Below are positions 61,833 through 64,000 of a stretch of DNA of 64,000 nucleotides, one piece after another. The notes below the pieces were generated by a model. The model worked only from the letters and a program-made list of their open reading frames with translations. It had not been told where the DNA came from and made no database searches. Made by a program: the position numbers and the translations under genes. This DNA is from Paucisalibacillus globulus DSM 18846. GTDB taxonomy: Bacteria; Bacillota; Bacilli; Bacillales; Amphibacillaceae. The stretch's first letter is position 1. Each line of letters starts with the position of its first letter. The stretch spans positions 62,001 through 126,000 of the forward strand of contig NZ_KI519440.1 in the NCBI RefSeq assembly GCF_000482485.1, read 5' to 3'.

Positions 61833-62141
61833 TTAAAATTCGGGTAGATTACCTAGGTTATTCTCCGTAATCCCATCTGGTTCACTACGTATGATATCAC
61901 GCCCATATTTATGAAAAACATCCACATGGGCAAGTTTTCCAGCCTTTGCTTCGTCAAGTGCGGTGATGTAATCAAGTTCTTTACCTGAATTAGTTTTAAA
62001 TGCAATAAGATCACCGTCATCATTTTTTCGAACTGCTACAATCTGGTCTTTCCCATCTGCAATATTTCCTTTCGCATCTGGTTGCTGTTCATGTTGAGTT
62101 CTATATTCATTATAAATTTGTTCAAAATCTTTTTCAGGCAT
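61833..62141 (-). CDS. DUF3892-domain protein
   Basis: 102 residues, soluble. 'QIVAVRKNDDGDLIAFKTNSG' (split at DGD) begins the DUF3892 domain, and 'ALDEAKAGKLAHVDVF' with 'YGRDIIRSEPDG' completes it. The N-terminus is polar. The domain is common in spore formers; function unknown. GGAGG precedes the ATG. It follows the small SASP-like gene and probably shares its transcript. Confidence 0.8.
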   Translation of the reverse strand: MPEKDFEQIYNEYRTQHEQQPDAKGNIADGKDQIVAVRKNDDGDLIAFKTNSGKELDYITALDEAKAGKLAHVDVFHKYGRDIIRSEPDGITENNLGNLPEF

Positions 62142-62153
62142 GATTGAACCTCC

Positions 62154-62348
62154 TTATTGTGAAATATCCTGATGTATTTGTTTTTTTATTTCTTCTGGAT
62201 CTGTATCACTATATTTCTTCGTACCATGCCCACCGGTTTGCGCAAGCATTGCCTTTACCTCGTTATAAGAAAGCCCCGATTCAGCATTTTTACGTTTTAT
62301 TTCTTCAATATCAGTACCAGCTACAGTTAAATTACGATTATTTTCCAT
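62154..62348 (-). CDS. probable gamma-type small acid-soluble spore protein
   Basis: 64 residues, very hydrophilic. 'AGTDIEEIKRKNAESG' and 'YSDTDPEEIKKQI' are two related repeats like the TD..xVKxxNAxS pattern of gamma-type SASPs. The short size, Gln/Asn/Glu content and AGGAG start site fit. If right, it is stored in the spore core as an amino-acid reserve and shows the organism sporulates. Assignment is by pattern only. Confidence 0.5.
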   Translation of the reverse strand: MENNRNLTVAGTDIEEIKRKNAESGLSYNEVKAMLAQTGGHGTKKYSDTDPEEIKKQIHQDISQ

Positions 62349-62455
62349 GTTAATTCTCCTTTCGATAGGTTATTTTGTGCTATATTAGTCTTTAATATGA
62401 AAAGCTGTAGTTGCTTTAAATTTCGTAGTTGATGGAACTATGTGACGTAACCAGA

Positions 62456-62975
62456 GCCCTGTCAACCAGAACATGTGCCCGACTCAAGGAAACATGAGCC
62501 CATCAAATGAGAGCATGTGCCCGACTCAAGAAAACATGATCCCTGTCAACTAGAGCATGTGCCCGACTCGAGAAAACATGAGTCCATCAAATGAGAGCAT
62601 GTGCCCGACTCAAGAAAACATGAGCCCATCAAACGAGAGCATGTGCCCGATTCAGGAAAACATGAGCCCAGTCAACCAGAACATGCGCCCGATTCAAGAA
62701 AACATGAGCCCATCAAACCAGAACATGCGCCCGACTCAAGAAAACATGAGCCCATCAAACGAGAGCATGCGCCCGACTCAGGAAAACATGAGCCCTGTCA
62801 ACCAGAACATGAGCCCGACTCAAGAAAACATGAGCCCATCAAACGAGAACATGCGCCCGACTCAGGAGAACATGATCCCTGTCAACCAGAACATGAGCCC
62901 GACTCAAGGAAACATGAGCCCATCAAATGAGAGCATGTGCCCGACTCAGGAGAACATGTACCCTGATCAAGATAA
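62456..62975. repeat. 21/42-bp tandem repeat (minisatellite)
   Basis: About 24 units of roughly 21 bp alternate between ATGTGCCCGACTCAAGAAAAC and ATGAGCCCATCAAACGAGAGC-like types, so the true period is 42 bp. Because 21 is a multiple of three, two frames stay open; one (62557-63006) would give (M-x-P-x-x-x-N)n. There is no ribosome site and an in-frame TAG (62549-62555 region) breaks the array, so translation is doubtful. It lies between the SASP-like gene and the EamA gene. Confidence 0.85.
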
Positions 62976-63030
62976 TAAGGAACTTGTTACTGCGCAGTTT
63001 ATATAATTACGAAAGTAGGGGAGAGTTAGT

Positions 63031-63927
63031 ATGAGGGCAAAAGCTACGTTTGTTTTAGTTATGCTTATTTTTGGAAGCCTTGGATTATTTGTGAAAAATA
63101 TTAATTTGTCCTCGAGTGAGATAGCGCTTTTTCGCGGGGCAATTGGAAGTGTATTTTTAATTGGTGCAAGTATATTTATTAAGCAAAAGGTGAATGTAAA
63201 GTTAATCTCAAAACGGAATGTAATCTTACTTATCCTTTCTGGTTCAGCAATGGGGTTTAATTGGATTTTTCTATTTGAAGCCTATCGTTTCACAACCATT
63301 CCAAACTCCACACTTAGTTACTATTTCGCACCAATATTTGTTATGGTGTTAGCGCCATTTTTGTTAAAAGAAAAATGGACAACGAAAAAAGCGATTAGTA
63401 TTTTATTTGGGTTTGTGGGATTGTTTTTAGTTATCCAACCAGGTGTGGTAGAAATAAGTGGCAATTATAATCATCCAGTAGGTATTGGCTATGGTTTGTT
63501 GGCTGCAGGACTTTATGCAAGTGTCATTCTGATTAATAAATTTATCCGGAATTTGTCGGGTTTTCAAACGACAATTATGCAGCTTTCAATTGCAACGATT
63601 GTCATGTTTCCCTATGTTTTAATGACCCAGGAGATGGATTATTCAGGAATTGACATGACTTCAGTACTATTGATTGCTATTTTTGGAATTGTACATACTG
63701 GAATTGCCTATCTTTTATATTTCTCCTCCATGAAAAAGTTAAAGGCTCAAACGATTGCTGTGCTAAGTTATATTGATCCTATTTCAGCAGTTGTGTTTGC
63801 TACACTTTTCTTAAATGAAAATATGACTGCTGTGCAGATGCTCGGTGGAGCGTTGATATTGGGGGGCACATTGTTGAGTGAGATTTCGGTTAAGAGTTGG
63901 AAGAGGGGTATTAAGAAAGTTATTTAG
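63031..63927 (+). CDS. EamA-family (DMT) transporter
   Basis: 298 residues, ten membrane helices in two EamA repeats: residues about 5-135 and 148-290. 'FRGAIGSVFLIGAS' and 'PNSTLSYYFAPIFVMVLAP' lie in the first; 'GIVHTGIAYLLYFSSMKKLKAQ' (split after LLYF) and 'SYIDPISAVVFATLFLNE' in the second. Exports metabolites or amino acids; substrate unknown. GGGGAGAG precedes the ATG. The last 73 bases of the window hold nothing clear. Confidence 0.9.
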   Translation: MRAKATFVLVMLIFGSLGLFVKNINLSSSEIALFRGAIGSVFLIGASIFIKQKVNVKLISKRNVILLILSGSAMGFNWIFLFEAYRFTTIPNSTLSYYFAPIFVMVLAPFLLKEKWTTKKAISILFGFVGLFLVIQPGVVEISGNYNHPVGIGYGLLAAGLYASVILINKFIRNLSGFQTTIMQLSIATIVMFPYVLMTQEMDYSGIDMTSVLLIAIFGIVHTGIAYLLYFSSMKKLKAQTIAVLSYIDPISAVVFATLFLNENMTAVQMLGGALILGGTLLSEISVKSWKRGIKKVI

Positions 63928-64000
63928 ATGAAAGTAATGTAAAAAAGTTATGATTGGAGTCTAATGAGTCAGATCATTTTTTAAGAGGACAAAATGCAGT

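Noticed and set aside
62456-62975. CRISPR array
   Set aside because: Units are direct tandem copies of about 21 bp with no unique spacers and no cas genes nearby.
62557-63006. 149-codon frame of M-x-P-x-x-x-N repeats as a surface or coat protein
   Set aside because: No ribosome site, an in-frame stop just upstream within the same array, and a second frame is equally open; treated as a minisatellite.

Overview
The window is low-GC, Gram-positive DNA that reads like a spore-forming, aerobic Bacillaceae chromosome of the Oceanobacillus/Virgibacillus/Ornithinibacillus type. The grounds are AGGAGG-type ribosome sites, TTG and GTG starts, several lipoproteins with Gram-positive signal peptides, a YkvA/DUF1232 protein, a CAP-domain protein, CBO0543 proteins, a probable gamma-type spore protein and a set of small dispersed hairpin repeats. 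Genus is inference; no rRNA or tRNA gene is visible.

1-15 kb is mostly housekeeping and sensory: three HAD phosphatases in a row, an alpha/beta hydrolase, a divergent SDR/TetR pair with a candidate operator, a soluble-tail chemoreceptor, a SEC-C protein, a large membrane GGDEF-EAL protein, a methyltransferase, a VOC protein, a membrane-anchored GDPD and a lipoprotein. Small damaged genes follow at 15-16 kb. 16-28 kb is an accessory island. It holds a Nudix hydrolase and a PLD-nuclease/SF2 helicase/DUF3427 protein, then a tightly overlapping three-gene operon (restriction-like effector, middle component, Rad50/RecF-type ABC ATPase) that fits an ABC-three-component conflict system. After that come a phage-type replication module without its helicase, an Rpn nuclease and a truncated gene. 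28-31 kb has structured repeats, a MutS2-like ATPase without a Smr domain and a rifampin ADP-ribosyltransferase.

33-40 kb is a type VII secretion toxin locus: two small LXG partner proteins, an LXG toxin with a glycine-rich membrane-active tail, three DUF443 membrane proteins (the family of the TsaI immunity protein), two DUF4176 proteins plus a decayed third, and two paralogous membrane proteins of unknown family. A leftover LXG 3' end sits in the middle of the immunity array, which records a past toxin swap. No secretion machinery gene is in the window.

41-64 kb returns to core-like genes: an OmpA-domain lipoprotein, an XPD/DinG-like helicase with a RecB-like nuclease domain, CBO0543 proteins, a CAP protein, an HrtBA-like ABC exporter with a small His-rich membrane protein, an OmpR-type two-component system, SfsA, a five-gene two-component/ABC exporter operon laid out like lnrJKLMN (linearmycin resistance), small conserved proteins, a 21-bp minisatellite and an EamA transporter.
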